Shown here: piece by piece, positions 16,276 to 28,688 of the stretch | Position numbering within the stretch: position 1 is the stretch's first letter | Layout of the letters: each line of letters starts with the position of its first letter | Origin: Pimelobacter simplex | GTDB taxonomy: Bacteria > Actinomycetota > Actinomycetes > Propionibacteriales > Nocardioidaceae | Direction of reading: 5' to 3' | DNA: 64,000 nt | Assembly: GCF_024662235.1 (NCBI RefSeq) | Contig: NZ_CP096276.1 | Coordinates: forward strand, 3,596,001-3,660,000 | Notes under the pieces: model-generated | What the model saw: only the letters and a program-made list of their open reading frames with translations | The model's database searches: none | What the model was told of the DNA's origin: nothing | Made by a program: the position numbers and the translations under genes

Positions 16276-16769
16276 GCGATGGCCGCCACGGTGACGACCG
16301 TGACGAGCAGCACGAGGAGCAGGCCGACCACGAAGCCGATCGCCAGCAGCGGGCCGTAGCCGATCCGGCGCGCGGGCGCACCGGACTGACGGAGGGCCGC
16401 GAGCAGCGCCGGGCCGCCCTGGCGCGAGAACGCCGACGCGTCGGCGGCGAGGTTGCCGGCTCGTGCGGCCGTGGCGCCGGCGACGCCCAGCGCCGCACCG
16501 ATCACCGGCCCGATCGGCCGGGCGAGCACCGGGTAGGAGGTGCCGCCGACGGTCACGGTGATGCGCTGGGCGGCCGAGGAAACCCGCGCCTGGTGGACGG
16601 GCACCCGGAACACGTCGACATAGCCCGACGGCCCCTGGCCCGGCGCCAGCAGCGCGAGTCGGCCGTCCTCGACGAGCAACCAGACCGGGACGGCCCCGGC
16701 GGGCGCCGCCCAGTAGCCCTGGAACGCGGCGCGGGTCTGGGCGCCCTCGTCGGCGTACGGACTGCTCAC
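16272..16769 (-). CDS. Membrane protein with C-terminal anchor, third gene of the transglutaminase operon
   Basis: 165 aa from GTG 16769, chosen because GAGGA lies 6 nt upstream; longer frames run into the transglutaminase gene. A soluble N-terminal region (WAAPAGAVPVWLLVEDGRLALLAPGQ) is followed by VYPVLARPIGP-type beta segments, an Ala-rich stretch, and one strong C-terminal transmembrane helix (LLAIGFVVGLLLVLLVTVVTV). No family is recognised. It starts 19 bp after the transglutaminase stop, so the three genes 19403-16272 form one transcription unit. Confidence 0.7.
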   Translation of the reverse strand: MSSPYADEGAQTRAAFQGYWAAPAGAVPVWLLVEDGRLALLAPGQGPSGYVDVFRVPVHQARVSSAAQRITVTVGGTSYPVLARPIGPVIGAALGVAGATAARAGNLAADASAFSRQGGPALLAALRQSGAPARRIGYGPLLAIGFVVGLLLVLLVTVVTVAAIA

Positions 16770-16788
16770 GTCGTCCTCGATCCAGCCG

Positions 16789-18870
16789 TCAGCGGGTGGG
16801 GTAGTCGCGGAGGAAGCCGTCGGACATCCAGTCGTCGTCCTCGGAGCGCAGGGCATTGCCGGTGAACTGCGCGTCGCGGATCATCAGGTACCGGTCGCCG
16901 CGCGGCGAGGTCCAGCGACCACGGGGGTCGTTCCACGTCACGTCCACCGCCCGCCAGCTGTTGCCGATCCGCACCTTGTTCCACGCATGCGCACCGCCGT
17001 CGGCCAGGTCCCCGGTGACGACCACCGACTCGATGCCGGCCTCCTCGGCGAGCACGTCGAAGGCATAGGCATAGCTCATGCAGACACCCGTGCCGGAGAG
17101 CAGGATGCCGTCCGGCTCCCAGGCGTAGCGGAGCCGGGCCGGGATGTCGGACCGGTACTTGCCCGGCGAGCCGGCGATCGCGGCGTCGTCGTACTCACCC
17201 TGGTCCACGAGATAGCGGTTGAGGGCGCGCACCTTGTCCGCCACGCTCATCCCCGCCGTGATCTCGCTCCTCACGATCGCCTTGGCCCGGTCCGCGATCC
17301 TCTGCTGCCGGCGCTGCTTCTCGGCCGCCGGGTAGGCCGGCTGGACGTGGAGGACGCTGCCGTCGTACGTGTAGCGGTCGAAGTACGCCAGGGCGTAGGG
17401 ATTCTGGTAGACCGCCTCGCGCCACGCGTCCTGGACGTCAGGGAGCCCGGGCTGGTCGTCGAACGCGGAGAGGTCGATGTCGGTCGCGCCGGCGACGAGC
17501 TGCTCGGCGATGAACGTCGACAGGTCGTTGCTGCCGAAGACCGGGTACGTCGGCTTCGGCAGCTCGGGGCCGGGCTTCCTCGGGTCGCCGACGTCGATCA
17601 CGATGCTCGACCTGAGCAGGCCCGCCTTCGGGTAGTCCCGCTGCGCCCGGGCGTTGAACGCCGCGACCTCGGCGTCGATGTCCTTGACGGCGTCGACGGG
17701 GATCCGGACGGTCTCGAGCAACCGGGTGCCCTGGCCCTGCAGCGGGACCTCCCACCAGCGGCCCTTGCGCCGGACGTCCGCGCGGTCGATGGCCGCTCCC
17801 GTCGCGCGGGTCGATCCGTCGACCGAGGCGAACAGGAACCGGCTCGGCAAGGACGCCAGGCCGCGGTTCCAGATGTCGGCGCCGCCGTCCCACTTCCGGT
17901 CGGAGCGGACGGGGAGCGTCTCGAGGCCGGTGAGGGCGACCGCGGCCAGCGCCGACGGCTTGCGGTCCACGACCGCGACGACGCCCAGTCGGGCGTCGAT
18001 CTTCTCCCCGACGAGGGTCGGGTTCGAGGCCATGGTCGACGCGTCGACCGTGGTGAGCCGCAGCGCCTCGTTCTGCGTGCAGGAGACCGTGCGGCAGATC
18101 GCCGTCTCCTCCGACGACCACGTCGTCTCGGTCGTGCGCCCGATCACCCGCACCGTGCCGTCGAGGTTGCTGCCCCGCCGCTGCTGCAGGACCACCGCGT
18201 ACTCGGTCGCTCCCTCGACCGGCGACCACTCGAGGAGCGCGTCGCCCTGCGCGGAGACGGTCGCGGCGACCTGCGCCGGCGACGGCGTCTCGGCGACGAA
18301 GCTCACCTCGGTGACCAGCGGACGTGCCCGCTTGCTGCCGTCGGGGTTGAGCTGCTGGACGACGTACACCTCGGGGTTGAGGTTCCAGTAGGTGCCGAGG
18401 TCGGCCACCGTGGCACTCGCCTGGCCGTTCTGGCGGGTGATGTGCGCGCGCCGCACCTGGACCGGCTTGACGGCCAGCAGCGGCTCCGAGGAGGGCGAGG
18501 TCGGGTCGGGCAGGACGAGCGCCGGCACGGGCTTGGTGAGCGCCGCGTCGGCGTAGACCTCGATCTGGTCGGTGGCGTCATGGTCGGCGGGGACCGTGAG
18601 GTCGGCGTCGACCCCGACGCCGGTCAGGGCCTCGGTGTAGTCGTAGCCCGGTACGGCGTTCTCGACGGCCGCCGTGGTGGGGAGCTCCGTGCGCCCCTCG
18701 TTGAGCACGCGGTCGCGCAGGGCATCCGCCTGGCTCCCGCTCCGGCGCTCGCCGTCGGGACGGTCGTCGTCCCCGCCCTGCGCCAGCACGACGACGAGGC
18801 CGACGACGAGCACGACGACGAGGCCGAGCGAGCCGAGGACGGCCAGCCAGGGGAACCTGCGCTGGGTCAC
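16789..18870 (-). CDS. Membrane-anchored transglutaminase-like protein
   Basis: 693 aa. One N-terminal transmembrane helix (LAVLGSLGLVVVLVVGLVVVLA) places the bulk outside. The middle has a fibronectin-III-like module (PSPAQVAATVSAQGDALLEWSPVEGATEYAVVLQ). The C-terminal transglutaminase-like domain shows Cys in GTGVCMSYAYAF, His in GGAHAWNKVRIG and Asp in RAVDVTWNDP, the expected Cys-His-Asp triad. Such enzymes are papain-fold transamidases or peptidases acting on proteins or cell wall. Its ATG overlaps the stop of the upstream gene (ATGA), so the two are coupled. The substrate is unknown. Confidence 0.82.
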   Translation of the reverse strand: MTQRRFPWLAVLGSLGLVVVLVVGLVVVLAQGGDDDRPDGERRSGSQADALRDRVLNEGRTELPTTAAVENAVPGYDYTEALTGVGVDADLTVPADHDATDQIEVYADAALTKPVPALVLPDPTSPSSEPLLAVKPVQVRRAHITRQNGQASATVADLGTYWNLNPEVYVVQQLNPDGSKRARPLVTEVSFVAETPSPAQVAATVSAQGDALLEWSPVEGATEYAVVLQQRRGSNLDGTVRVIGRTTETTWSSEETAICRTVSCTQNEALRLTTVDASTMASNPTLVGEKIDARLGVVAVVDRKPSALAAVALTGLETLPVRSDRKWDGGADIWNRGLASLPSRFLFASVDGSTRATGAAIDRADVRRKGRWWEVPLQGQGTRLLETVRIPVDAVKDIDAEVAAFNARAQRDYPKAGLLRSSIVIDVGDPRKPGPELPKPTYPVFGSNDLSTFIAEQLVAGATDIDLSAFDDQPGLPDVQDAWREAVYQNPYALAYFDRYTYDGSVLHVQPAYPAAEKQRRQQRIADRAKAIVRSEITAGMSVADKVRALNRYLVDQGEYDDAAIAGSPGKYRSDIPARLRYAWEPDGILLSGTGVCMSYAYAFDVLAEEAGIESVVVTGDLADGGAHAWNKVRIGNSWRAVDVTWNDPRGRWTSPRGDRYLMIRDAQFTGNALRSEDDDWMSDGFLRDYPTR

Positions 18871-19403
18871 GGGCAGGCCTCCACGACGGCACCCTGCGTG
18901 CGGGTGATCTCACCCCGCTGGGAGGTGATCTCGGTCGGCACGGTCGTGTCGGGGTACTCCCCCCGGCGCACGGCGTCCTCCGTCTCCTGCTTCCAGTCCG
19001 CGAGTGCGCGGTAGTAGGAGACGACGACCGTGGCCTCGTCGGTGACCAGCGCCGCCATCTCGTCGTCGCCCGCGGTCGCGATGTCGGCCAGCACGGCGTC
19101 GTACATCTCCTGCAGGCGGTCCGGGTCGGCGTCGGCGGCCGACCAGAGCTCGGAGCTCTGCACCACGTCGCGGTAGGCGTCACAGGATGCCTCGCGCGCG
19201 ACGTCGCCCGACTCCCCGTCGGCGCTGCCGGAGTCCCCGTCGTCACCGGAGTCGTTGCGGACGACCAGCGCGACGGCACCGAGCACGAGCAGGACGAGCA
19301 CGAGACCCGCGGCCAGCCAGGCCAGGGTGCGACCCGGGCCCCGGCGGGGCGGTGGTCCGGACGGCGGTCCGTACGGGGGCATGCCAGGGTGCGGTGTGCT
19401 CAA
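18867..19403 (-). CDS. Single-pass membrane protein, first gene of the transglutaminase operon
   Basis: 178 aa. A proline-rich cytoplasmic start (MSTPHPGMPPYGPPSGPPPRR) leads into one transmembrane helix (LAWLAAGLVLVLLVLGAVALVV). An acidic linker and a helical extracellular domain with two cysteines (ASCDAYRDVVQ and the C-terminal VVEACP) follow, which could pair. No family is recognised. The stop overlaps the start of the transglutaminase-like gene by ATGA, implying coupled translation and possibly a complex. Confidence 0.75.
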   Translation of the reverse strand: MSTPHPGMPPYGPPSGPPPRRGPGRTLAWLAAGLVLVLLVLGAVALVVRNDSGDDGDSGSADGESGDVAREASCDAYRDVVQSSELWSAADADPDRLQEMYDAVLADIATAGDDEMAALVTDEATVVVSYYRALADWKQETEDAVRRGEYPDTTVPTEITSQRGEITRTQGAVVEACP

Positions 19404-19446
19404 GAGACCCGAGTCCTTAGGGGGGATCAGCGTGCTGGTGCGTCAT

Positions 19447-19468
19447 CGACGGGCCGGTCGGCCCGTCG
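19447..19468 (-). terminator. Strong hairpin after xdhC
   Basis: CGACGGGCCG and CGGCCCGTCG are exact complements (10-bp arms, 2-nt centre), starting 3 bp after the xdhC stop. It ends the S15-hydrolase/xdhABC transcripts and insulates the transglutaminase operon. Confidence 0.65.
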
Positions 19469-19471
19469 ACC

Positions 19472-20304
19472 CTAGAAAATAGGGGTCTCGCGCACCGGGC
19501 GGAACCGCGGAAACCGCGCAGCTGCGAGCAGCTCGACGGCCACCGCCAACGCGATCGTCGCCGGCTCCTTGCCGAGCGGGCCGGGCGCACCGATCGGCGT
19601 ACGCACGCGGCCGATCGCGCTCGCGTCGTGCCCGAGGTCCGCCAGCTTGGCCCGGAAGCGCACCCACTTGGCGCTCGACCCGATGAGGCCGATCGACCCC
19701 GGTACGTCCGAGCGCAGGAGCGCGTCGAGCAGGGCGAGGTCCTCGGCGTGGTCGTGGGTGAGCACCAGGACGTCGCACCCCGGCGGCAGGTCCGCGACGA
19801 CGAGCTCGGGCAGCACCGGCACCTGGTGGATCCGTACGTCGGCCGGCCCGGACCGCAACGGAGCCGTCCGGTCGGCGGTCACCTGGTCCGCGCGGGAGTC
19901 GACGAGGTGCAGCTCGACGTCGTGCCGGCTGAGCAGCAGCGCCAGCTCGAAGCCGACGTGGCCCATGCCGAACACCGCGATCGCGCGGCGCACGGGGACG
20001 GGCTCGTAGAGCAGCGTCACCTCGCCGCCGCAGCACTGCACGCCGTGCTCGACGGGCGCCCGGTCGGAGAGGTCATGCCGCTCGGTCAGCACCGCGGCGC
20101 CCGGATCGGCCAGCAGGGCCCGCGCCCGTCGTACGGCGACCTCCTCGAGGTTGCCGCCACCGATGCTCCCCCAGGTCGCGTCGGGCGACACGACGAGCTT
20201 GGCGCCCGCCTCCCTGGGCGCGTGACCGCGCACCTCGCTGATCGTCACGAGCACCGCCGGTACGCGGGTCTCGCGCAGGTCCTGGAGCGCGCGCAGCCAG
20301 TCGG

Positions 20305-20308
<4 letters not shown>
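19472..20308 (-). CDS. xdhC: Xanthine dehydrogenase accessory factor XdhC
   Basis: 278 aa. XdhC-type proteins bind and sulfurate the molybdenum cofactor and insert it into xanthine dehydrogenase. The N-terminal XdhC/CoxI domain contains ATWGSIGGGNLEEVAVRRA. The C-terminal Rossmann domain begins AVFGMGHVGFELALLL and has the family-typical LTHDHAEDLALLDALL and RVRTPIGAPGPLGKEPATIALAVAVEL. The start at 20308 is in the ATGA overlap with the xdhB stop; an earlier in-frame ATG would overlap xdhB more deeply. Confidence 0.92.
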
Positions 20309-23954
<3,646 letters not shown>

Positions 23955-23969
23955 CACGGTCAGGTTAGA

Positions 23970-25772
23970 TCAAGGAACGACCGGGAGGGTGACGGTTTGC
24001 GCGGAACCCGACGCGATGCTGACCGGCGTCGCGACCGCGCCGCCGCGGTAGTTGAGCGAGCCGCCGGCGACGACGAGCCGCAGCCGGTGCCCGGGCGCGA
24101 ACTGGTGCACGATGGCGGGCAGCTGCACGGTGAACGGCCGGGTCACGTCGGGGATCCGTACCGGCGCCTCGAGCCCGTTGATCAGCCGCGCCTTGCCGTC
24201 GGGGCCGACGTCGGCGACCTTGACGAAGAGCACGAGCTGGCCGAGGGGGCCGAGCCGCTGGGTGAGCGCCGCGCTCGGCGCGCTCACCTGGAGCCGCACC
24301 GTCGGCGACCCGGCCACGCGCAGCGGCGTGGTCAGGACGGGCGTCGACCAGGCGGCGGAGGTGCCCGGCAGGTCGGTCACCAGGTCGGTGATCGGGCCGA
24401 GGACGCCGCCCAGGACGTCCATCTGGTCCAGGCGCGTGGGCAGGCCCGCCGGCGGCGTGAGGAGGGAGCGGCTGCCCGGCGCGCTGGGCGTCGTACCGGT
24501 GACGAGGGCGTCGGTGCCCGAGAGCCGCCAGGTGCGCTGCTGGCCGACCGGGAACGCCGCCGAGGTGGCGTACGCCGGCCCGGCGTTGCCGCGGTAGGGC
24601 ACCCAGTCGCGGAAGTAGGCGAACTCCGGCCCGGTGCTGACCGAGCGCCCCTTGAGGTAGCGCTCGAACCACGCGAGCACCCGGGCGCTGACGTAGCCGG
24701 CCGCCGGGTCCGTCCAGCTCACCTCGCCGGGCGCTCCGGCGCCGGAGTGGCCGCCGAGCTGCCAGATCATCTTGGTCTCGGTGCCCTGGGCCTGGAGGGC
24801 ACGGTAGGTCGCGACCGCCTCGTTGAGGTTGAAGAGCGTGTCCTTCTGGCCCTGCACCAGCAGCGTGGGCACCCTGACCCGCGACACGTACGACGCGACC
24901 GACGCCTTGCGCAGCGCCGTCACGTGGGCGGGCTGGAGGTATCCGGTCACGCCCGCGGTGATCAGCGCGGGGCACACGTAGGCCGCGAAGTTCGGGCACG
25001 GCAGGAGGTCGGGCGGGACCTGCTGGTTCTGCAGGTCGCCGGTCATGCCGAGCCCCGAGAACGCCAGCGCCCACACGAGCTTGGCCGCACCGGGCACGGA
25101 CGTCGATACGCCGGAGACCTGCGTGGTGCTGTTGGGGTCGAGGTTGTAGCTGAGGTCGTTCCAGGTGATCACCGGGACGATCGCGTCGACCCGCGCGTCC
25201 TGCGAGGCGACCGCGAACTGGAACCCGCCGCCGTACGAGCCGCCGAAGGTCGCCACCCGCGGGTCGTTGGCCCGCGCGACTCCGCGGTGGTCGCGCGCGT
25301 CGCGCTGGACGACCGCGAGCGCCGGAGCGGCGGTCTTGTGGGCCGCGTCCCGGAAGGCGATGCCGGGCGAGCCGCCGAGGTAGCTGACGAGCTGGCTGGC
25401 CGCCTTGCCGTCGTACGCCGGGTCGTCGAGGGTGATCGTGCAGCCGGAGCCGCCGAACCCGAGACCCGAGTAGGACAGGACGACATAGCCCCGGCGCGCC
25501 AGCATCGCCGCCATCGGCGCCTGGTCGTCCTTGGAGCCGCCGAAGCCGTTGGTGGTCAGCACGGCCGGCATCCGCCGCGCGGCGCTCGCCCCCGCCGGGA
25601 CGTAGACGTCGCCCACGACGTCGCACGTCTTGTCGCCGGCCGGCCCGACCTCGACCTTGAAGTGCAGCGTCGTCCGGGTGAACGGATCGGCGGCCCGCGC
25701 CGGGTCCGGTGGGACCACGAACGAGGCGAGCACGGTGCCGATCGCGACCAGGAGCAGTGTGATGCGCTTCAC
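23970..25772 (-). CDS. Secreted S15-family (CocE/X-Pro dipeptidyl-peptidase-like) hydrolase
   Basis: 600 aa with a signal peptide (residues 1-27, cleavage near ARA-AD). The alpha/beta hydrolase core has TTNGFGGSKDDQAPMAAMLARRGY, the nucleophile motif GGSYGGGFQ and an acid/His pair probably in VQGQKDTLFN and LGGHSGAG. The C-terminal jelly-roll domain (SPTVRLQVSAPSA, PGHRLRLVVAGGSLNYRGG) matches the PepX_C module of CocE and X-Pro peptidases. Substrate may be an ester, an amide or a proline peptide. GTG 25772 is the start. The gene is directly upstream of xdhA on the same strand, although a functional link is not obvious. Confidence 0.85.
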   Translation of the reverse strand: MKRITLLLVAIGTVLASFVVPPDPARAADPFTRTTLHFKVEVGPAGDKTCDVVGDVYVPAGASAARRMPAVLTTNGFGGSKDDQAPMAAMLARRGYVVLSYSGLGFGGSGCTITLDDPAYDGKAASQLVSYLGGSPGIAFRDAAHKTAAPALAVVQRDARDHRGVARANDPRVATFGGSYGGGFQFAVASQDARVDAIVPVITWNDLSYNLDPNSTTQVSGVSTSVPGAAKLVWALAFSGLGMTGDLQNQQVPPDLLPCPNFAAYVCPALITAGVTGYLQPAHVTALRKASVASYVSRVRVPTLLVQGQKDTLFNLNEAVATYRALQAQGTETKMIWQLGGHSGAGAPGEVSWTDPAAGYVSARVLAWFERYLKGRSVSTGPEFAYFRDWVPYRGNAGPAYATSAAFPVGQQRTWRLSGTDALVTGTTPSAPGSRSLLTPPAGLPTRLDQMDVLGGVLGPITDLVTDLPGTSAAWSTPVLTTPLRVAGSPTVRLQVSAPSAALTQRLGPLGQLVLFVKVADVGPDGKARLINGLEAPVRIPDVTRPFTVQLPAIVHQFAPGHRLRLVVAGGSLNYRGGAVATPVSIASGSAQTVTLPVVP

Positions 25773-25856
25773 ATCGGTGGAACGACCGCCCGCGGGCCGT
25801 GGTTACGCGCCGGTAGCAATGCTCAGGTCCGGGCCGCGGCTGCCGATGGGACCGAG

Positions 25857-26207
25857 ATGGAGAGGGACGAGGAGCGGCCGGACTGCCCGCCCTGGTGCAC
25901 CACCAGCGCGGCCGAGCACGCCGAGGAGGACCCCGGCACCTGGCTGCACGAGGGACCGCGGTTCGGCCTGCTGCGCACCTGGTGGCAGGAGGGCCCGGGC
26001 GAGCACAGCGCCTTCACCGCGACCGTCGCCGAGCCCGAGCTCGGCACCGAGCTCGCCTCGGACGACCTGCGCCGCCTCGCCGCCGACGCGCTCGACGCGG
26101 CGCTCTGGCTCGACCGCCAGGCGCGTACGTCGACCAGCGGGCACGGGGAGTCGGTCGTCGACCTGGTCAAGCGGGCGCACGCGGCGTCGTCGTCGCGGTC
26201 CGCCTGA
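25857..26207 (+). CDS. Small hypothetical protein with CPPWC motif (DUF6907-like)
   Basis: 116 aa from ATG 25857. The acidic N-terminus holds CPPWCTT followed by HAEEDPGTWLHEGPRFG, resembling the short actinobacterial DUF6907 proteins that carry a CPxWC...H pattern and may bind metal. The C-terminal half is a helix (DDLRRLAADALDAALWLDRQA) as in those proteins. It diverges from the S15 hydrolase with an 84-bp gap. Its last 41 bp overlap the convergent argP gene. Function unknown. Confidence 0.7.
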   Translation: MERDEERPDCPPWCTTSAAEHAEEDPGTWLHEGPRFGLLRTWWQEGPGEHSAFTATVAEPELGTELASDDLRRLAADALDAALWLDRQARTSTSGHGESVVDLVKRAHAASSSRSA

Positions 26208-27069
26208 GGCCGACCCGCGCGGCCCGTCGTACGTCCTCGGTGAGGGCGGCGAGCGCCGGGCTGTCGAGGCGCCACCGCTGCCAGTAGAGCGGTACGACGA
26301 CCGGTCGCGCCCCCGGCAGCCGGACGGCGTCCCCGGCCGCGAGACTCTCGTCGAGCTGCGGGTCCAGGAGCATCCCCCAGCCCAGTCCGGCCCGCAGCGC
26401 GGCGTGGAAGTCCGCCGTGCTCGGCACCCGGTGCACGACCGGCGGCCGGCCGGCGCCGTGCGCGGCGAGCAGGTCGTCCTGGAGGTGGTCCTTCTCGTTG
26501 TAGACGACGATCGGCATCGCGGCCCAGTCGATCCCGCGGCCCTTGCGGTGGCGCTCGACCAGCCAGGGCGCGGCGGCGGGCGTGTACCGGATCGCGCCGA
26601 GTCGCTCGACGACGCAGCCCTGCACGGGCACCGGCTCGTCGGTGACCGCGGCGAGGACCTCGCCCCGGCGCAGCAGGTCGTGCGAGTAGGCCTGGTCCTC
26701 GACGTGCAGGCGCAGCGCGGTCCCCGGCCGCTGGGCGACGTCGGCCAGCACCTGCCGGAACCAGGTCGCGAGCGAGTCCGCGTTGACCGCGACGGCGAGG
26801 TCGACCACCTCGCCCGCCCCGAGCTCGGCGGCCGCCTCGGTCGCGAGCAGCCGTAGCTGGCGCCCGAGCCGGACCAGCGGCGCACCGGCCGGCGTGACGG
26901 TCGCCGGGGACGTGCGTCGGACGAGGACCTGGCCGGCGGCCTGCTCCAGCGCGCGCACCCGCTGGCTGACCGCGCTCGGCGTCACGTGCAGGCGTCGGGC
27001 GGCGGCCTCGAACGTCCCCTCCTCGGTGATCGCGACGAGGGTCTCCAGCTGGGCCGGGTCGAAGCGCAT
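26167..27069 (-). CDS. argP: ArgP/LysG-family LysR-type regulator of the lysine exporter
   Basis: 300 aa. The HTH region ETLVAITEEGTFEAAARRLHVTPSAVSQRVRALEQA is the LysG/ArgP form, and the effector domain contains LAVAVNADSLATWFRQVL, typical of this subgroup. It diverges from lysE, the standard arrangement in which LysG senses lysine or arginine and activates the exporter. TAACAT (27080-27075) is 5 nt before the ATG, indicating leaderless translation. Upstream frames extend further, but this start matches the family. Confidence 0.9.
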   Translation of the reverse strand: MRFDPAQLETLVAITEEGTFEAAARRLHVTPSAVSQRVRALEQAAGQVLVRRTSPATVTPAGAPLVRLGRQLRLLATEAAAELGAGEVVDLAVAVNADSLATWFRQVLADVAQRPGTALRLHVEDQAYSHDLLRRGEVLAAVTDEPVPVQGCVVERLGAIRYTPAAAPWLVERHRKGRGIDWAAMPIVVYNEKDHLQDDLLAAHGAGRPPVVHRVPSTADFHAALRAGLGWGMLLDPQLDESLAAGDAVRLPGARPVVVPLYWQRWRLDSPALAALTEDVRRAARVGLRRTATTTPRAPA

Positions 27070-27090
27070 GACCCATGTTAAGCAGCACTG

Positions 27091-27108
27091 ATGTTCCTGT
27101 AGGAACAT
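27091..27108. promoter_or_regulatory. Perfect inverted repeat in the argP-lysE divergent region
   Basis: ATGTTCCTGTAGGAACAT has 8-bp arms that are exact complements with a GT centre. It sits between the -10 hexamers of the two divergent genes (27080-27075 and 27136-27141), the position expected for the regulator's binding site controlling both. The link to the ArgP/LysG protein is inferred from position. Confidence 0.7.
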
Positions 27109-27148
27109 TCGCTGGCCTTCACCGCGGCGCGACCCTAGGTTCGTCCCC

Positions 27149-27781
27149 GTGCTCGCCCCCGCCCTCGCCGGACTCGTCACCACGATGACCCTCATCGTGG
27201 CCATCGGCGCGCAGAACGCCTACGTGCTGCGCCAGGGCCTGCTGCGCTCGCACGTCGGCGTCGTCGTCCTCATCTGCGCCCTGTCCGACGCCCTCCTCAT
27301 CGCGGCCGGCGTAGGCGGCGTCGGCGCGCTGGTCGACCGCACCGGCTGGGCCCTCGACGTCGTCCGCTGGCTCGGCGTCGCCTTCCTGCTCTGGTACGCC
27401 GCGGGGTCGCTGCGTCGCGCCTTCCGTCCGGAGTCGCTGACCGCGGCCGGCGGCGACGGCGCCGGCACCGGTGCCCCCGTCGAGACTCGGCGCAGCGTGG
27501 TCGGGCGCACCCTCCTGCTCACCTGGCTCAACCCCCACGTCTACCTCGACACGCTGCTCCTCATCGGCTCGATCGCGTCCGCCCACGACGGCGGACAGGT
27601 CGCCGGGCGCTGGTGGTTCGGCGTCGGCGCCGCGCTCGGGAGCGTGCTGTGGTTCAGCGGGCTGGGCTTCGGCGCCCGGCTCCTCGCTCCCCTGCTCGCC
27701 CGGCCGCGCGCGTGGCAGGTCGTGGAGCTCTGCATCGCGGCGACGATGGTGCTCGTCGCGCTCAAGCTCGCGACCGGCTGA
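27149..27781 (+). CDS. lysE: LysE-family exporter of basic amino acids
   Basis: 210 aa integral membrane protein, six predicted helices. Family motifs GAQNAYVLRQGLLRSHV and TWLNPHVYLDTLLLIGSIA are present. LysE exports L-lysine and L-arginine and protects against accumulation from peptide uptake. GTG 27149 lies 7 nt after TAGGTT (27136-27141). It is paired with the divergent argP regulator gene through the palindrome at 27091-27108. The convergent hydrolase gene ends 2 bp after its stop. Confidence 0.93.
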   Translation: MLAPALAGLVTTMTLIVAIGAQNAYVLRQGLLRSHVGVVVLICALSDALLIAAGVGGVGALVDRTGWALDVVRWLGVAFLLWYAAGSLRRAFRPESLTAAGGDGAGTGAPVETRRSVVGRTLLLTWLNPHVYLDTLLLIGSIASAHDGGQVAGRWWFGVGAALGSVLWFSGLGFGARLLAPLLARPRAWQVVELCIAATMVLVALKLATG

Positions 27782-27783
27782 GC

Positions 27784-28620
27784 TCAGCCGCGGATCCACT
27801 CCTCGAGGACCGCGGCGAGCGGTCCCGGCGTACCGTCCGGGCCGACGAGCAGGGCGTAGCCGTGCCCCGACTCCGCCGGCTCGAACCGGCTGCCCCGGGG
27901 CGCCACGGCGGCGATCGCCCGCGACGCCGCCACCTGGTCCTCACCCTCGTCGTCGGCCATCGCGACCAGGGCGGGCACCCGCAGGGCGCGGCCACCGGCG
28001 ACGACCTCCATCCCGTCCCAGTCGGCCGGACCGGACAGGTCGGCCACCCGAGCGGCACGGGGATCGCGCACGGCAGTCATCAGCGCGACACTGCCGCCCA
28101 TCGAGGCGCCGACGACCACGACCGTACGGGCGCCGAGCGACCGGCGCGCAGCGTCGATCGCGAGGCTCACCGCGTCGGTCTGCCGGGCACCCCGGTGCGC
28201 GCCCGTGCAGCGGGCGGCGCCGTAGCCGCACAGGTCGATCGCCAGCACCTGCACGCCCGGTCGTGCCACCAGGCGCGCGGCGTAGGGCAGCCAGCCGCAC
28301 AGGCCGTTCCCGTTGGTCTGGTGCAGCAGGACGGCGACCGTCGGCCCGGTCCCGGCCGTCACCGCGCTCACCCGGCCCACTGCGGCGCTGTGCAGCGTGC
28401 GCGGCCGGAAGTGCGCGGCGGCGACCGCCGGGTCCTGCGGTCCGCAGCGGCTCAACGCCCCCGGGAGCGTCGCGAGGGGCGCGCTCGTCGTACCGCTCGG
28501 GGACGGGGACGGGGCGGCCTCGCGCGGCGGCGCCGGCGCCTCGTCGCCCGAGCACCCGGTCAGCCCCAGGGACGCAAGCGCCATGACGGCAACGACGACG
28601 GCCCGGATCCGCGTTCTCAT
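27784..28620 (-). CDS. Alpha/beta-hydrolase lipoprotein
   Basis: 278 aa with a lipoprotein signal ending in the lipobox LTGC (Cys23), followed by a Pro/Ser linker. The hydrolase core begins with VAVLLHQTNGNGLCGWLPYA; the nucleophile motif is VVGASMGGSVAL. The acid is probably in VPALVAMADDEGEDQV and the histidine in ESGHGYALL. The DLCGYGAARCTG segment contributes cysteines that could form a disulfide. The substrate is unknown. It converges with lysE and its start lies 163 bp from the alkaline phosphatase gene on the other strand. Confidence 0.8.
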   Translation of the reverse strand: MRTRIRAVVVAVMALASLGLTGCSGDEAPAPPREAAPSPSPSGTTSAPLATLPGALSRCGPQDPAVAAAHFRPRTLHSAAVGRVSAVTAGTGPTVAVLLHQTNGNGLCGWLPYAARLVARPGVQVLAIDLCGYGAARCTGAHRGARQTDAVSLAIDAARRSLGARTVVVVGASMGGSVALMTAVRDPRAARVADLSGPADWDGMEVVAGGRALRVPALVAMADDEGEDQVAASRAIAAVAPRGSRFEPAESGHGYALLVGPDGTPGPLAAVLEEWIRG

Positions 28621-28666
28621 CGGCCCATTGTGCGCCTCACGCTCCCCGGGGAGGCCGTCGCGAGCC

Positions 28667-28688
28667 GTTCACGTCGCGCACACGTCCC
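28667..28688 (+). promoter_or_regulatory. Candidate PHO box upstream of the alkaline phosphatase
   Basis: GTTCACGTCGC is followed directly by GCACACGTCCC: two 11-bp direct units that share the CACGTC core and the GTTCAC opening of the Streptomyces PhoP-binding units. They lie about 96 bp before the phoA-like ATG. The match is moderate, so this is a suggestion only. Confidence 0.35.

Noticed and set aside
25788-25797. GCCCGCGGGC palindrome in the hydrolase/CPPWC-protein gap
   Set aside because: Pure G/C palindromes of this length are expected by chance in such GC-rich DNA.
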